The notes under the pieces were generated by a model, which was given only the letters and a program-made list of their open reading frames with translations, was not told the DNA's origin and ran no database searches. 64,000 bases of DNA, from positions 1 through 64,000 of the forward strand of contig CATQHF010000001.1 of assembly GCA_958295865.1 (NCBI GenBank). The letters are read 5' to 3'. Positions 8,719-17,780 of the stretch are shown piece after piece. Position numbers and translations under genes: made by a program. How positions within the stretch are numbered: position 1 is the stretch's first letter; every line of letters starts with the position of its first letter. Source of the stretch: an uncultured Dehalococcoidia bacterium (GTDB taxonomy: Bacteria > Chloroflexota > Dehalococcoidia > Lucifugimonadales > JADFKI01).

Positions 8719-10294
8719 AGCCAACGGTCAAGGCAAGACGCTGATGGTGCAAGGCACCACATCGCACGCGGGCAAGTCGCTAATGGCGACCGCGCTGTGC
8801 CGCATCTTCGCGCAGGACGGGCTGCGCGTCGCTCCGTTCAAGGCGCAGAACATGTCGCTGAACTCATTCGTCACGCCGGACGGCGGCGAGTTCGGCAGGG
8901 CGCAAGCGGTGCAAGCGGAAGCCGCAAGGGTCGCGCCCACCGTGGAGATGAACCCGATTCTGCTCAAGCCGGAAGGAAGACGGCGCTCGCAAGTGGTGGT
9001 GATGGGCAAGCCTATGCGCGTCGCCTCCGCGCGTGAATACTACGAGATGAAGCTGCGCCTCTGGCCGCTCGTTACGCAAGCGCTCGACACGCTGCGCCGG
9101 CATTACGACATCGTAGTAATCGAGGGCGCGGGCAGTCCCGCCGAGATCAATCTCAAAGAGCATGAGATTGTCAACATGCGGGTGGCGCGTTACGCCAACG
9201 CTCCGGTCATCATCGTGGGCGACATAGACCGCGGCGGCGTGTTCGCCTCGCTGGTAGGCACCATGGCGCTGCTCGAACCCGAAGAGCAAGCGTTAGTGAA
9301 AGCGTTCGTCATCAACAAGTTCCGCGGCGATGCGTCCCTGCTGGATTCCGGCTTTGAGATGCTGCGAGAGCGCACCGGCGTGAGCGTTGCCGGAGTCGTG
9401 CCATGGTTCGATGATATTCACATCCCGGAAGAGGACTCGCTCGGGCTGGATGCTCAATATACGCAAGCGGGACGGGCGCGGCGCGGCGGGCAAGACGGGG
9501 ATTGCCTGGACATCGCGGTGGTGAGGCTGCCGCACATCGCCAACTTCGATGACTTCGACCCGCTGCGACAAGAGCCGCGCGTGCGCCTGCGCTACATCAG
9601 CGGCGTGGACGACATCGGCGCGCCCGACCTGATTGTGCTGCCCGGCTCCAAGACGACCGTCGCCGACCTCGAATGGATGCGCCGGAGCGGTATCGCCGAT
9701 GCCGTGCTGGAACGGCGGCGCGGCGGCGCTCCCATCATCGGCATCTGCGGCGGCTACCAGATGCTGGGCGAGCGCATCCTCGACCCCGACGGCATAGAAT
9801 CCACCGACGCGGAGACGGCGGGGCTGGGGCTGCTGCCGCTCACGACCACCTTTGCGGCGACCAAGACGACGCATCAAGTACGCGGCAGGGTAGCGCTGGC
9901 AAGGGGATTGCTGGCCGGCTGCGATGGCGGTGCCATAAGCGGCTACGAGATACACATGGGGCGCACATACGGCGACGCCGCAGCGCCTTTCCGCATCATA
10001 GAGCGGTCGGGCAGCGCGACCGACTCGCCGGACGGCGCGCTCGACGCCGACGGGCTGACGCTAGGCACATATATGCACGGGCTATTCCACAACCACAGCC
10101 TGCGCCGCGCGCTGCTAATGCAGTTGGCGCGGCGCAAGAACATCACGCTGCCCGACGGCGCAATCCTCGACCTGGATGCCGAGTACGACAAGCTCGCCGC
10201 ACTGGTGCGCTGCAGCGTGGACATGGACGCGGTATATGCTATGGCAGGGATTGGCGGGCGCAGCGGCAGCGCCAATGTCAGAAGCGGCGTGTAG
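8702..10294 (+). CDS. cobQ: Cobyric acid synthase (glutamine-hydrolysing)
   Basis: CobQ amidates four side chains of adenosylcobyrinic acid diamide using glutamine and ATP (EC 6.3.5.10). The N-terminal dethiobiotin-synthetase-like ATPase domain shows VQGTTSHAGKS, FKAQNMSLNS and the conserved DIDRGGVFASLVGT. The C-terminal class I glutamine amidotransferase has GICGGYQMLG with the nucleophilic Cys near residue 347 and a His in GTYMHGLFH near 456. GGGGG at 8685-8689 lies 12 bases before the chosen ATG; an ATG at 8690 directly abuts it and seems less likely. Length of 530 aa is slightly above typical. Confidence 0.94.
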   Translation: MSLPAKANGQGKTLMVQGTTSHAGKSLMATALCRIFAQDGLRVAPFKAQNMSLNSFVTPDGGEFGRAQAVQAEAARVAPTVEMNPILLKPEGRRRSQVVVMGKPMRVASAREYYEMKLRLWPLVTQALDTLRRHYDIVVIEGAGSPAEINLKEHEIVNMRVARYANAPVIIVGDIDRGGVFASLVGTMALLEPEEQALVKAFVINKFRGDASLLDSGFEMLRERTGVSVAGVVPWFDDIHIPEEDSLGLDAQYTQAGRARRGGQDGDCLDIAVVRLPHIANFDDFDPLRQEPRVRLRYISGVDDIGAPDLIVLPGSKTTVADLEWMRRSGIADAVLERRRGGAPIIGICGGYQMLGERILDPDGIESTDAETAGLGLLPLTTTFAATKTTHQVRGRVALARGLLAGCDGGAISGYEIHMGRTYGDAAAPFRIIERSGSATDSPDGALDADGLTLGTYMHGLFHNHSLRRALLMQLARRKNITLPDGAILDLDAEYDKLAALVRCSVDMDAVYAMAGIGGRSGSANVRSGV

Positions 10295-10303
10295 GCGACA
10301 GGC

Positions 10304-10891
10304 ATGGCGGCAGAACTCATCCTGATAACGGGCGGCGCGCGCTCCGGCAAGAGCGCATTAGCCGAGCGGCTGGCAAAGCGAGGCGAGCGCGTTCTATTCG
10401 TCGCCACCGCTGAGGCGCTCGACGAGGATATGGCGCGACGCATAGCCGCCCACCAACTCAATCGCCCCAAGCGCTGGGACACGCTGGAAGAACCGCTACA
10501 ACTTGCGGACGCTATACGGTCGCATCTTGAGCATAAGCCGCGCGCCTACGACACCGTCGTCGTGGACTGCTTGACGATGTGGGTGAGCAACCTGCTGCTG
10601 GAGCGCGAAGCCGATGCTGACGCCGAAACGCGCATCATCGCCGCCGCGCGGACGCTGCTCGACCTCTGCGCTTCGGACGCGAGCGGAGCGCGGTGGATTG
10701 TCGTCACAAACGAGGTTGGGCTTGGCATCGTGCCGTCGTCATCGCTGGGGCGCGCATACCGCGATGCGCTGGGGCGCGTGAACTCGCTTGTGGCATCGCG
10801 CGCCGACAAGGTGTATCTTATGGCGGCAGGGCTTGCGCTGGAACTCAAGGCGCTCGGCGCTCGGCACATAAGCGAAATGGATACGGCGTAA
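10304..10891 (+). CDS. cobU: Adenosylcobinamide kinase / guanylyltransferase
   Basis: CobU (CobP) phosphorylates adenosylcobinamide and then adds GMP, giving the substrate of CobS. The 195-aa protein has the P-loop GGARSGKS at 10-17, the histidine in AAHQLNRPKRWDTLEEP that becomes guanylylated in the family, VVVDCLTMWVSNLL, and VTNEVGLGIVPSSSLGRAYRD. It begins nine bases after cobQ and ends three bases before pduX. Confidence 0.93.
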   Translation: MAAELILITGGARSGKSALAERLAKRGERVLFVATAEALDEDMARRIAAHQLNRPKRWDTLEEPLQLADAIRSHLEHKPRAYDTVVVDCLTMWVSNLLLEREADADAETRIIAAARTLLDLCASDASGARWIVVTNEVGLGIVPSSSLGRAYRDALGRVNSLVASRADKVYLMAAGLALELKALGARHISEMDTA

Positions 10892-10894
10892 CGA

Positions 10895-11836
10895 ATGACA
10901 CAGACGGCAAAGGTGGTCGCAAGAGCGACGGCGCGAGCGCCCGGCAGCTGCGGCGAACTGGCGCAGGGCATGCTGGACGGCGACTATTTTCTGGTGAGCT
11001 GCCCCATCGACATGTACGCAACCGCTACGGTGGCGCTGTCAGCGGGCGATGGTCGCGTGCGCGCGCCGGTCGATGCGCCAAAGTCGCGCCGCGCGGTGGA
11101 GTTGACGCTGGCGCACTTCGGACGGCGTGATATGGACGCGCATTTGAGCCTGTCCAGCCCACTGCCGCGCGGCAAGGGCATGGCGAGCAGCACCGCCGAC
11201 GTATCGGCGGCAATCGCGGCTACCGCTGCCGCTCTCGGCGCAGAAGCCGAAATGTCGCCGACTGACATAGCGCAAATCGCGCTGCGAATAGAACCGAGCG
11301 ACGGCGTGATGCTGCCCGGCATCGCCAAGTTCGACCACAAGCGCGGCAAAGTGGCGCAGACGCTTGGCGCAGCGCCGCCGATGCGTGTGGTCGCGCTGGA
11401 CTTTGGCGGCAATATAGATACGCTCGCCTTCAACGGCGTGAACAGGGACGGCGCGCTTCAACGCTTGCAGCCTGTATTCAGCGATGCGCTCGCGCTCATC
11501 GCGCGGGGCATTCACAACGGCAGCGCGGCGGACATCGGCGCGGGCGCGACGCGCAGCGCGGTCGCCAACCAGAAGCTGCTGTACAAGCCGCACCTCGACG
11601 CCGTGCTGCAACTCGCGGACGATGTGGGCGCGGTGGGCGTCAACGCCGCGCACAGCGGCACCGTGCTGGGCTTGCTCTTTACGGACGACGCCGCGCTCGC
11701 GGAGAACGCCGTTTCGCGCGCCTGGGAGAACCTGTTCGGCATCGAGCGGATATACAACCGGCGCATCGTGAGCGGCGGCGTCATACCCATCGCAACATCG
11801 GATAAGGCGCAGGAGGCATCATTGTGGCGAAAATAA
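10895..11836 (+). CDS. pduX: L-threonine kinase, GHMP family
   Basis: PduX-type kinases make L-threonine 3-O-phosphate from ATP and threonine (EC 2.7.1.177), the substrate of CobD encoded 3 kb upstream. The 313-aa protein has APGSCGELAQG at 15-25 and the GHMP ATP-binding motif PRGKGMASSTAD at 91-102. A later EPSDGVMLPG segment is typical of PduX-like rather than homoserine kinases. The last 13 bases overlap cbiE. Presence of this gene supports the CobD assignment. Confidence 0.85.
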   Translation: MTQTAKVVARATARAPGSCGELAQGMLDGDYFLVSCPIDMYATATVALSAGDGRVRAPVDAPKSRRAVELTLAHFGRRDMDAHLSLSSPLPRGKGMASSTADVSAAIAATAAALGAEAEMSPTDIAQIALRIEPSDGVMLPGIAKFDHKRGKVAQTLGAAPPMRVVALDFGGNIDTLAFNGVNRDGALQRLQPVFSDALALIARGIHNGSAADIGAGATRSAVANQKLLYKPHLDAVLQLADDVGAVGVNAAHSGTVLGLLFTDDAALAENAVSRAWENLFGIERIYNRRIVSGGVIPIATSDKAQEASLWRK

Positions 11837-12480
11837 CCATCGTGGGCGTAGGCCCAGGCGACCCGGATCTGCTGACGCTGAAGGCGCGCGACGCCATCCG
11901 CAGCGCCGACTATGTAGCCGGGTTCGAGACGGTGCTGAAGCCGGTGCGCCGCTGGATTAGCGGCGAGGCGCTGCCGATGCGCTACCGCGACCAAGAAGAT
12001 GTGCTGGAACAACTTGCGGCGCATGCGGAGTCTGGCAAGCTCTGCGTGGTGTGCGCCTGGGGCGACCTCAACTTTTCGGCGAAAGAACTGCTCGACCGCG
12101 TGCGCCGTCGCGCCGATGTGCAACTCATCCCCGGCGTCAGCTCGGTGCAAGTGGCGTGCGCGCGGCTCGGGCTTGCGATGGAAGCATCCATATTCATCAC
12201 GCTGCACGCGCGAGACGGACACGAGGCGGGATTGCAGGAACTCGTCGAGCGGCTGAAGCGCCGCCGCCGCAACATCATCGTGCTGCCGCGCCCATTCGAC
12301 CTGATGCCCGCCGCAATCGCCGCGCTGCTGCTGCAAGAGGGCATCGCTGCAAATACGCAATTGCGCGCGCTGCAACGGCTGTCGCTGCCGGACGAGAGCA
12401 TCCGCGAGTACACGCTTGGCGAGCTGGCGGCAGAAGAAGCGGAGTTCAGCGACCTAACGATACTGGTGTTCCCCGTCTAA
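11824..12480 (+). CDS. cbiE: Cobalt-precorrin-7 (C5)-methyltransferase, CbiE type
   Basis: CbiE is an SAM-dependent tetrapyrrole methylase that acts late in corrin-ring formation. The 218-aa protein shows ITIVGVGPGDPDLLT at the N-terminus, a GDLNFSA stretch in the position of the usual GDP motif, and PGVSSVQVACARLGL. The GTG start has a strong AGGAGG seven bases upstream, inside the end of pduX. It is the only ring methylase in the window, so the other ring genes must be elsewhere or absent. CobL-type C-terminal decarboxylating domain (CbiT) is missing, so this is the single-domain form. Confidence 0.85.
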   Translation: MAKITIVGVGPGDPDLLTLKARDAIRSADYVAGFETVLKPVRRWISGEALPMRYRDQEDVLEQLAAHAESGKLCVVCAWGDLNFSAKELLDRVRRRADVQLIPGVSSVQVACARLGLAMEASIFITLHARDGHEAGLQELVERLKRRRRNIIVLPRPFDLMPAAIAALLLQEGIAANTQLRALQRLSLPDESIREYTLGELAAEEAEFSDLTILVFPV

Positions 12481-12496
12481 CGTGATGGGCAGGATT

Positions 12497-12596
12497 GAGA
12501 AAATTGCATTAGTCCCTTCCCCCTTTGGGGGAAGGTTAGGATGGGGGTGAAAACGCTCGCCCATCCACGGTTAAACTGTACTAATGCAATCTTCTC
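12497..12596. repeat. Element A copy 1 (100-bp inverted-repeat element)
   Basis: The copy is bounded by GAGAAAATTGCATTAGT and the matching ACTAATGCAATCTTCTC. It holds the internal hairpin CCTTCCCCCTTTGGGGGAAGG. The 7-bp sequence CAGGATT lies directly on both sides, a clear target-site duplication. No coding capacity; it follows cbiE. Confidence 0.9.
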
Positions 12597-12708
12597 CAGG
12601 ATTAGAGGATAAGTCGGCTCACTCAAAATCTTTGCTACAATGGCAGCGGTGGCAACCCAAGCCGACAGCATGCAATTCGGTATGGCGCGGCAAACGAGGT
12701 AAAGCGGC

Positions 12709-13071
12709 ATGACGATGCCAAGCGAACCCGCAATCAAAGAGAACGCCGTCATAGAGTTCTGCGAGCGCAACGGTCTCGACGGCATTCCCAAGAAGGCAAT
12801 CGCTGAGTTCTGCCGGCGCAACCATATCAAGAGGCTGGCAATTTTCGACGCGGATACGCGCGACATGCACAATCTTGACGACAACGACATATATGTATCT
12901 TTCAAGCACGGACATGAGCAAGAGCCAAAATCCAAGAAACTCCACGCTATGCAGGACGAATTGAAAGATATTCTGGGCGTAGAAGTGCGCCTCAAAACCC
13001 GTCATGAACTAAGCAATTGGCTTCTTGTGGCGTTTTACCCAACAGAGTTGCTGTACCGTGACGCCCGATGA
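12709..13071 (+). CDS. Degenerate MNT-type nucleotidyltransferase-like protein, copy 1
   Basis: The 120-aa protein matches the small minimal-nucleotidyltransferase family by its layout: FCRRNHIKRLAIF, then an Asp motif, then KHGHEQE...LQDEL-like, then RLKTRHELSN. The expected GS of the GSxxR signature is DA here (47-48), and the second Asp of the D-I-D metal motif is Tyr (D60-I61-Y62). It should therefore be inactive as a transferase. The first 40 residues contain an internal duplication (VIEFCERN and IAEFCRRN). Such proteins are normally antitoxins paired with HEPN proteins, and a HEPN stub follows downstream. Confidence 0.65.
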   Translation: MTMPSEPAIKENAVIEFCERNGLDGIPKKAIAEFCRRNHIKRLAIFDADTRDMHNLDDNDIYVSFKHGHEQEPKSKKLHAMQDELKDILGVEVRLKTRHELSNWLLVAFYPTELLYRDAR

Positions 13072-13102
13072 TACGGCGCAATCTCAGGCGAAAGGAGGAG
13101 GC

Positions 13103-13405
13103 ATGAACGTAGAGATAACGATGTCGCAAGACACGATAGCCAAGTTCTGCGAACTCCATCACATCCGCAGGCTGATGGCTTTCGAGGCGGAGACGCGCGA
13201 TATTTACGAACTTGGCGACAGTGACATATATGTATCTTTCAAGCACGGACATGAGCAAGAGGCAAAGTCAAAGAAACTCCACGCCATGCAGGACGAACTG
13301 AAAGAGATTCTGGGCATGGACGTGCGCCTCAAGACTAGAGCGGAATTGAGTAACTGGCTTCTCGTATCCTCATACGGCAAAGAGTTGATATATGACGGAA
13401 GATGA
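13103..13405 (+). CDS. Degenerate MNT-type nucleotidyltransferase-like protein, copy 2
   Basis: This 100-aa paralogue of the gene at 12709 has an excellent AAAGGAGGAGG just before its ATG, so it is probably translated. The body DIYVSFKHGHEQEAKSKKLH is nearly identical to copy 1. It also has EA in place of GS and D-I-Y in place of D-I-D, so both copies share the same loss of catalytic residues, probably inherited from a common inactive parent. Its last 14 bases overlap the ATG of the HEPN stub (ATGACGGAAGATGA), the coupling expected for an MNT-HEPN pair. Confidence 0.7.
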   Translation: MNVEITMSQDTIAKFCELHHIRRLMAFEAETRDIYELGDSDIYVSFKHGHEQEAKSKKLHAMQDELKEILGMDVRLKTRAELSNWLLVSSYGKELIYDGR

Positions 13406-13510
13406 CACGCTTATGCGCCTTATCCACATGCTTGACTACTCGAAGGAAGCGGTGGATATGGCACAAGCGCGTTCAAGGGCAGACCTAGAACACAGACAGA
13501 ATGTTCAATT
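13392..13510 (+). pseudogene. Truncated HEPN (DUF86-like) toxin stub
   Basis: The frame begins MTEDDTLMRLIHMLDYSKEA and continues VDMAQARSRADLEHRQN, which looks like the first two helices of a DUF86-type HEPN protein. After about 40 residues the similarity stops and the frame runs on only as a shadow of the MFS gene on the other strand. The R-x4-6-H RNase motif found further along in HEPN toxins is absent. The original gene was probably cut at about 13510, near the end of the MFS gene. Confidence 0.55.
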
Positions 13511-13532
13511 ATCTCCCAACTCCAAGCCATCG

Positions 13533-14867
13533 TCACGGCGGCGCAGTCTCCGCAACAGCCTTGCTAGTCGGCGCGTTGGTGAACAGCAGCATGACGGCAG
13601 AGCATGCCATGAGCGCAACGCCAATCCACCACATGACATCGTAAGAGCCGTTGTAATCATGCACATAGCCGGCGAGCGGCGCGCCGATACCGCCAACGAC
13701 CAAGTTTATCGGCATCGCTATTCCGCGAATGCTCCCCACATTCTCACGCCCGAAGTAGTCCGCCCAGATGAAGTTCTGCAAGAACATCATCCCGCCGATG
13801 CCGCAGCCGAATACGGACATAGAGGTGAACATGATGAAGTCGTTGACCGCGTAGATGGTCATTACGCTTGCGATTGCCAGCAATGCAAAGCCCACCGCGC
13901 CTAGCGCTCGCGCCGGAACGCGCCTGACCAGCCTGCCGAACACGAATGTCGCCGCGCCCGCGAACACGGCGTCAACGGCAGTCGCATAAGAAATCAGCGA
14001 TGTATTGAACCCTCTGTCGGCAAAGTCGGGGATGCGATGCACCGCCACCGTGCCGACCGCAAGCGAGACCATGCTGAACACGATGACCAGATTCCAGAAT
14101 GTGAGCGAACGCGTCGCGTCCCTGACGCTCCAGGATATTTCATACCCGGCGGCTATTGGCGAAGATGCGGACGATTCACCCTCGCTTGACGCCGGTTCGG
14201 GCGCAGTGCTGTCGCCGTCGGGTAGCATGCCCATGTCCTCCGGCTGACGCCTAACGAATATGGCGGCGAGCGGCACGATTACGCCCATGCCGATGAGCGC
14301 CAATACTATCCAAGTCGTCTCCCATCCCCACAGGTCGATGAAAATCTGCGTCAGCGGAACGAAGATGATAGCGCCGATGGGGATGCCCACGCCCATATAG
14401 GCGATCGCCCTGCCGCGCTCGCGCACGAACCACTTCAGCACAGGCACCGATGTTACGAGCGCGCCGGGTCCGCTCATGCCCACCAGCCCCATCAGGGCGT
14501 AGAGCGCGACAAGGTGCCAGGCGTCCGTCATGAACGCAAGCGCAATCATGGCTAAGCCCGTAACCAGCCCGGCGACCGGCAGCATCACGCGCGAGCCGTA
14601 GCGGTCTATCAGCATGCCGACCGCGGGGCTAGTTACGGCGCTGGACGCCTGCCGAGCCGTCTGCGCCCAGCCGAACCACGCGCGCCCAATCATCAGCGAG
14701 TCGCCCATCGGCTTGATGAACAGCCCGAAATTGAGCGAACCCATAGCCATGCTCACCGCGCCCGCCGTCGCCATGACGAACACGATGACCCAGCCGTAAT
14801 ACAGCCGATTTTGAGCGCCGCCCTCTGCCCTGCCGCTAATGCCAAACACCTCAACCGCGCCGTGCAT
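13533..14867 (-). CDS. MFS transporter, monocarboxylate/oxalate-type
   Basis: The 444-aa protein has about 12 hydrophobic segments with a charged central loop (near residues 215-245) dividing two six-helix halves. The opening YYGWVIVFV, the loop DRYGSR between the early helices and ERGRAIAYMG after helix 4 fit MFS carriers of the OFA/monocarboxylate group. Substrate cannot be read from sequence. It is divergent from the DUF1800 gene across a 168-bp spacer that holds a TATAAT at 14888-14893. It ends next to the HEPN stub, convergent with it. Confidence 0.85.
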   Translation of the reverse strand: MHGAVEVFGISGRAEGGAQNRLYYGWVIVFVMATAGAVSMAMGSLNFGLFIKPMGDSLMIGRAWFGWAQTARQASSAVTSPAVGMLIDRYGSRVMLPVAGLVTGLAMIALAFMTDAWHLVALYALMGLVGMSGPGALVTSVPVLKWFVRERGRAIAYMGVGIPIGAIIFVPLTQIFIDLWGWETTWIVLALIGMGVIVPLAAIFVRRQPEDMGMLPDGDSTAPEPASSEGESSASSPIAAGYEISWSVRDATRSLTFWNLVIVFSMVSLAVGTVAVHRIPDFADRGFNTSLISYATAVDAVFAGAATFVFGRLVRRVPARALGAVGFALLAIASVMTIYAVNDFIMFTSMSVFGCGIGGMMFLQNFIWADYFGRENVGSIRGIAMPINLVVGGIGAPLAGYVHDYNGSYDVMWWIGVALMACSAVMLLFTNAPTSKAVAETAPP

Positions 14868-15035
14868 GACAGCGCGGATAATTATGATATAATTCCGCCA
14901 ATCCTACCCTGTCGCCATCTGCCGCTTTCGGTCTTAGCGTTATGCCGGGCAGCGGATTGCCCGCCTCGCACAGCGACAGATGCCATAGGCACATTAACAT
15001 AGTCATAACAACAATGATACAAGGAGGCGTTCGCT

Positions 15036-16457
15036 ATGGTTGTAGATACGAAGAGAGACCTCGAACTGCTGGCGCACCTGATGCGCCGCGCCGGATTTGG
15101 CGCAACTCGCGCCGAGCTTGAAACGCTCGAGGCGAAAGGCTACGACGCCGCAATCGAGGAACTGCTCGCCCCCGCCGAAAACGCGGCTTGGCTGGGCGAC
15201 TACATGGTGCGCCGCTTCCATCACGAACAGTCGGGCATGATGGGTCCCCGCGCGTCCGGCGAGAACTGGCTGTATCGCATGGTCACATCAGAGGCGCAGC
15301 TGCAAGAGAAGATGTGCCTGTTCTGGCACGGCATCTTCGCCACCGGCTACCCGAAGGTGATACACGGCAAGGTGCTGTGGAACCAGATCCGCATGTTCCG
15401 CAAGCACGGCATGGGCAACTTCAAAGACCTGCTCGTAGAGCTGTCCAAAGACCCGGCGATGATTGTCTGGCTGGATAACTACGACAACCACAAGGGCGCA
15501 ATCAACGAGAACTACGGGCGCGAACTGCTGGAGCTGTTCAGCATGGGCGTAGGCCACTACTCGGAAGACGACATTCAAGAAGCGTCGCGCGCCTTTACCG
15601 GCTGGACGATTGGCAACACCGAGTACATGGTGCTGCGCTCGGAGCGCGATTCCGACTGGCCTTATGGCAGGATTTCGTGGCACTTCGACTACCGCGCCGA
15701 AGACCACGACGAAGGCGAAAAGACCTTCCTAGGGCAGACGGGCAACTTCAACGGCGAAGACATCGTGGACATCATCTGCCAGCAGCATTCGACCGCGCAG
15801 TTCATCGCGCGCCACATGTACCACTTCTTCGTCGCCGACGAACCGCCCGTGCCCGCTTGGCCCTACACGCCGCCGCGCGACGCCGAGGCGATTCAAACGC
15901 TGGTGGACGCCTACTTCGACAGCGGCTACGACATCAAGGCGATGCTGCGAACGCTGTTCACCTCCGACTTCTTCAAGGACGAGGGCATACGCTACGACAA
16001 GGTGAAAAGCCCCGCCGAGCTTGTGGCGGGCGTCCTGCGGCTCACGGGCGAATTCGACAGGCCGCGCCGCGAAATCATGGACAGGGCATTGCAGATGAAC
16101 TTCATGGGGCAGATGCTCAACAACCCGCCCAGCGTCGAGGGCTGGCATCAGGGCATGGAGTGGGTGGATACCGGCACCCTCGTCGAGCGCGTCAACTTCG
16201 CCTCCGAGCAGTTCGGCGACGCGAGCAAGGCGGGCGTCAAGGCGATGATAGACGGCGTGATGGCAGACGACTACGCCACCTCGCCCGCGCGCCTTGTGGA
16301 CGCATGCCTCGACCAGCTCGGCGTCATCGAAGCGTCAGACGAGACGCGCGAGGTGCTGGAGCGCTTCGCCGAGCGGACGGGCGCAGAGCGCACCCGCGAA
16401 AAAGTGGGCAGCCTGCTGCGCTTGGCAACGGCAACGCAAGAGTTTCAGCGAAGCTAG
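15036..16457 (+). CDS. DUF1800 family protein
   Basis: This 473-aa protein belongs to the DUF1800 family by its start (HLMRRAGFGAT) and by later blocks FWHGIFATG, NYGRELLELFSMGVGHYSEDDIQEASRAFTGW and FKDEGIRYDKVKSPAELVAGVLR. Function is unknown; it commonly sits beside DUF1501 genes, as here. There is no clear signal peptide. AAGGAGG lies eight bases upstream of the ATG. Together with the NHL and DUF1501 genes downstream it seems to form a plus-strand transcription group into which element A copies have inserted. Confidence 0.87.
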   Translation: MVVDTKRDLELLAHLMRRAGFGATRAELETLEAKGYDAAIEELLAPAENAAWLGDYMVRRFHHEQSGMMGPRASGENWLYRMVTSEAQLQEKMCLFWHGIFATGYPKVIHGKVLWNQIRMFRKHGMGNFKDLLVELSKDPAMIVWLDNYDNHKGAINENYGRELLELFSMGVGHYSEDDIQEASRAFTGWTIGNTEYMVLRSERDSDWPYGRISWHFDYRAEDHDEGEKTFLGQTGNFNGEDIVDIICQQHSTAQFIARHMYHFFVADEPPVPAWPYTPPRDAEAIQTLVDAYFDSGYDIKAMLRTLFTSDFFKDEGIRYDKVKSPAELVAGVLRLTGEFDRPRREIMDRALQMNFMGQMLNNPPSVEGWHQGMEWVDTGTLVERVNFASEQFGDASKAGVKAMIDGVMADDYATSPARLVDACLDQLGVIEASDETREVLERFAERTGAERTREKVGSLLRLATATQEFQRS

Positions 16458-16589
16458 TCAGCCGGTCAGTTTTCAGCCTGTCAGCAACGAGCGACTAGAC
16501 GCTGAACACAACGCCCTCACTTGTCATTCTGAACGAAGCGCGGAATGACAGGACGGAGAACAGGGACCATCAATAAGGACATACTCACC

Positions 16590-16723
16590 GAGAAAATTGC
16601 ATTAGTCCCTTCCCCCCTTGATGGGGGAAGGTCTTTAACGTCCCTTCCCCCTCTGGGGGAAGGTTAGGATGGGGGTGAAAATGATTGCCCATCGACGGCT
16701 AACCGTACTAATGCAATTTTCTC
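16590..16723. repeat. Element A copy 2 (134 bp, double-hairpin form)
   Basis: The ends match copy 1 (GAGAAAATTGCATTAGT / ACTAATGCAATTTTCTC with one base missing on the right). An extra CCTTGATGGGGGAAGG block makes it longer. ACTCACC occurs directly before and after, a 7-bp target duplication. The stretch 16458-16589 before it contains another common repeat (GTCATTCTGAACGAAGC...GGAATGAC) and no gene. Confidence 0.9.
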
Positions 16724-16744
16724 ACTCACCCAAAGGAACTTGCA

Positions 16745-17752
16745 ATGACCACACTCACTAAGACCGACCTCCTCCAATACGACCTCACGCTTGGGCTTTC
16801 CGTGATGGAGGGGCGCGGCTTCTACTATCCGGCGGATACCGTGATTGGCGACAACGGGCGGCTGTATGTCGTCAACCGCTCGCTGGAAAGCGTGGACAGG
16901 GGCGTGCGCGTCACCGTCTGCGACATCGAGAGCGAGTATTACGGCACATTCGGCTCTTACGGAGAGGGCGACGGGCAGTTCATCTGGCTCACCTCCGGCG
17001 CGAAGAACAGCCAAGGGCACATCTACCTGACCGATGAATACCTGCACCGCGTAACCACCTTCGACGCGGACGGCAACTTCATTCGTGTCTGGGGAACGCA
17101 CGGCAGCGGCGCGGGCGAACTCGACGGGCCTTGCGGCATCGCCATCGACTCCGACGACAACATCTATGTGAGCGACACCTACAACAACCGCGTGCAAAAG
17201 TTCACATCCGGCGGCGTCCTTCTAGCAGTAATAGGCGAAGGCGCTCTGTCCATGCCCTGGGGCGTAACCGTCGCGCCGGGCGGAGATGTGTATGTCGCCG
17301 ATTGGGGCAATGACCGCATCGCGCGCTTCACGGCGGACGGCGAGTTCGCGGCGGCTTATGGCGAGCCGGGGCGCGGCGAAGGGCAGCTCGTCAAGCCCGC
17401 GAGCGTCGCGGTGGACGCCGACGGCAATGTCTATGTCGCCGACTGGGGCAACGAGCGAGTGCAGGCGTTCGACGACGACGGCGCATTCGTCCAACTGCTG
17501 CGCGGCGAGGCTACGCTTTCTCCGTGGGCGGTGAACTTCCTGAGCATCAACCGCGAAGAGGGCGAGGCAAGAACGCGCGCAGACCTTGAACGCGACATAG
17601 AGTTCTTCGACGCCGACGACCCGCACGAGGTATCGTCCCACATAGAAAAGTTCTTCTGGTCGCCTATGTCCGTCAAGCTCGACGGCAAGGGCAGGCTGTT
17701 CGTAACCGAAAGCAACCGCCACCGCATACAAGTGTATCGCGTGGCGTCCTAA
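16745..17752 (+). CDS. NHL-repeat six-bladed beta-propeller protein
   Basis: The 335-aa protein consists of NHL-type blades. Clear units read GQFIWLTSG...IYLTDEYLHRVTTF, DNIYVSDTYNNRVQKF, GDVYVADWGNDRIARF and GNVYVADWGNERVQAF, and a last blade ends RLFVTESNRHRIQVY. No signal peptide is seen, so it may act in the cytosol, or a start has been missed. NHL propellers are usually binding or lyase scaffolds; no catalytic residues can be named. It lies between the DUF1800 and DUF1501 genes, separated from each by an element A copy. Confidence 0.85.
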   Translation: MTTLTKTDLLQYDLTLGLSVMEGRGFYYPADTVIGDNGRLYVVNRSLESVDRGVRVTVCDIESEYYGTFGSYGEGDGQFIWLTSGAKNSQGHIYLTDEYLHRVTTFDADGNFIRVWGTHGSGAGELDGPCGIAIDSDDNIYVSDTYNNRVQKFTSGGVLLAVIGEGALSMPWGVTVAPGGDVYVADWGNDRIARFTADGEFAAAYGEPGRGEGQLVKPASVAVDADGNVYVADWGNERVQAFDDDGAFVQLLRGEATLSPWAVNFLSINREEGEARTRADLERDIEFFDADDPHEVSSHIEKFFWSPMSVKLDGKGRLFVTESNRHRIQVYRVAS

Positions 17753-17780
17753 TGCCAAGGGTAGCCAGTAAGATTTGAGT

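Noticed and set aside
12497..12596. Element A as a possible transcription terminator or CRISPR repeat
   Set aside because: The inner hairpin could terminate, but the ends, target duplications and varied positions fit a mobile element; there are no regular spacers as in CRISPR.
13510..13904. Continuation of the HEPN stub frame for another 130 codons
   Set aside because: The amino acids there have no HEPN similarity and the bases belong to the MFS gene on the other strand.
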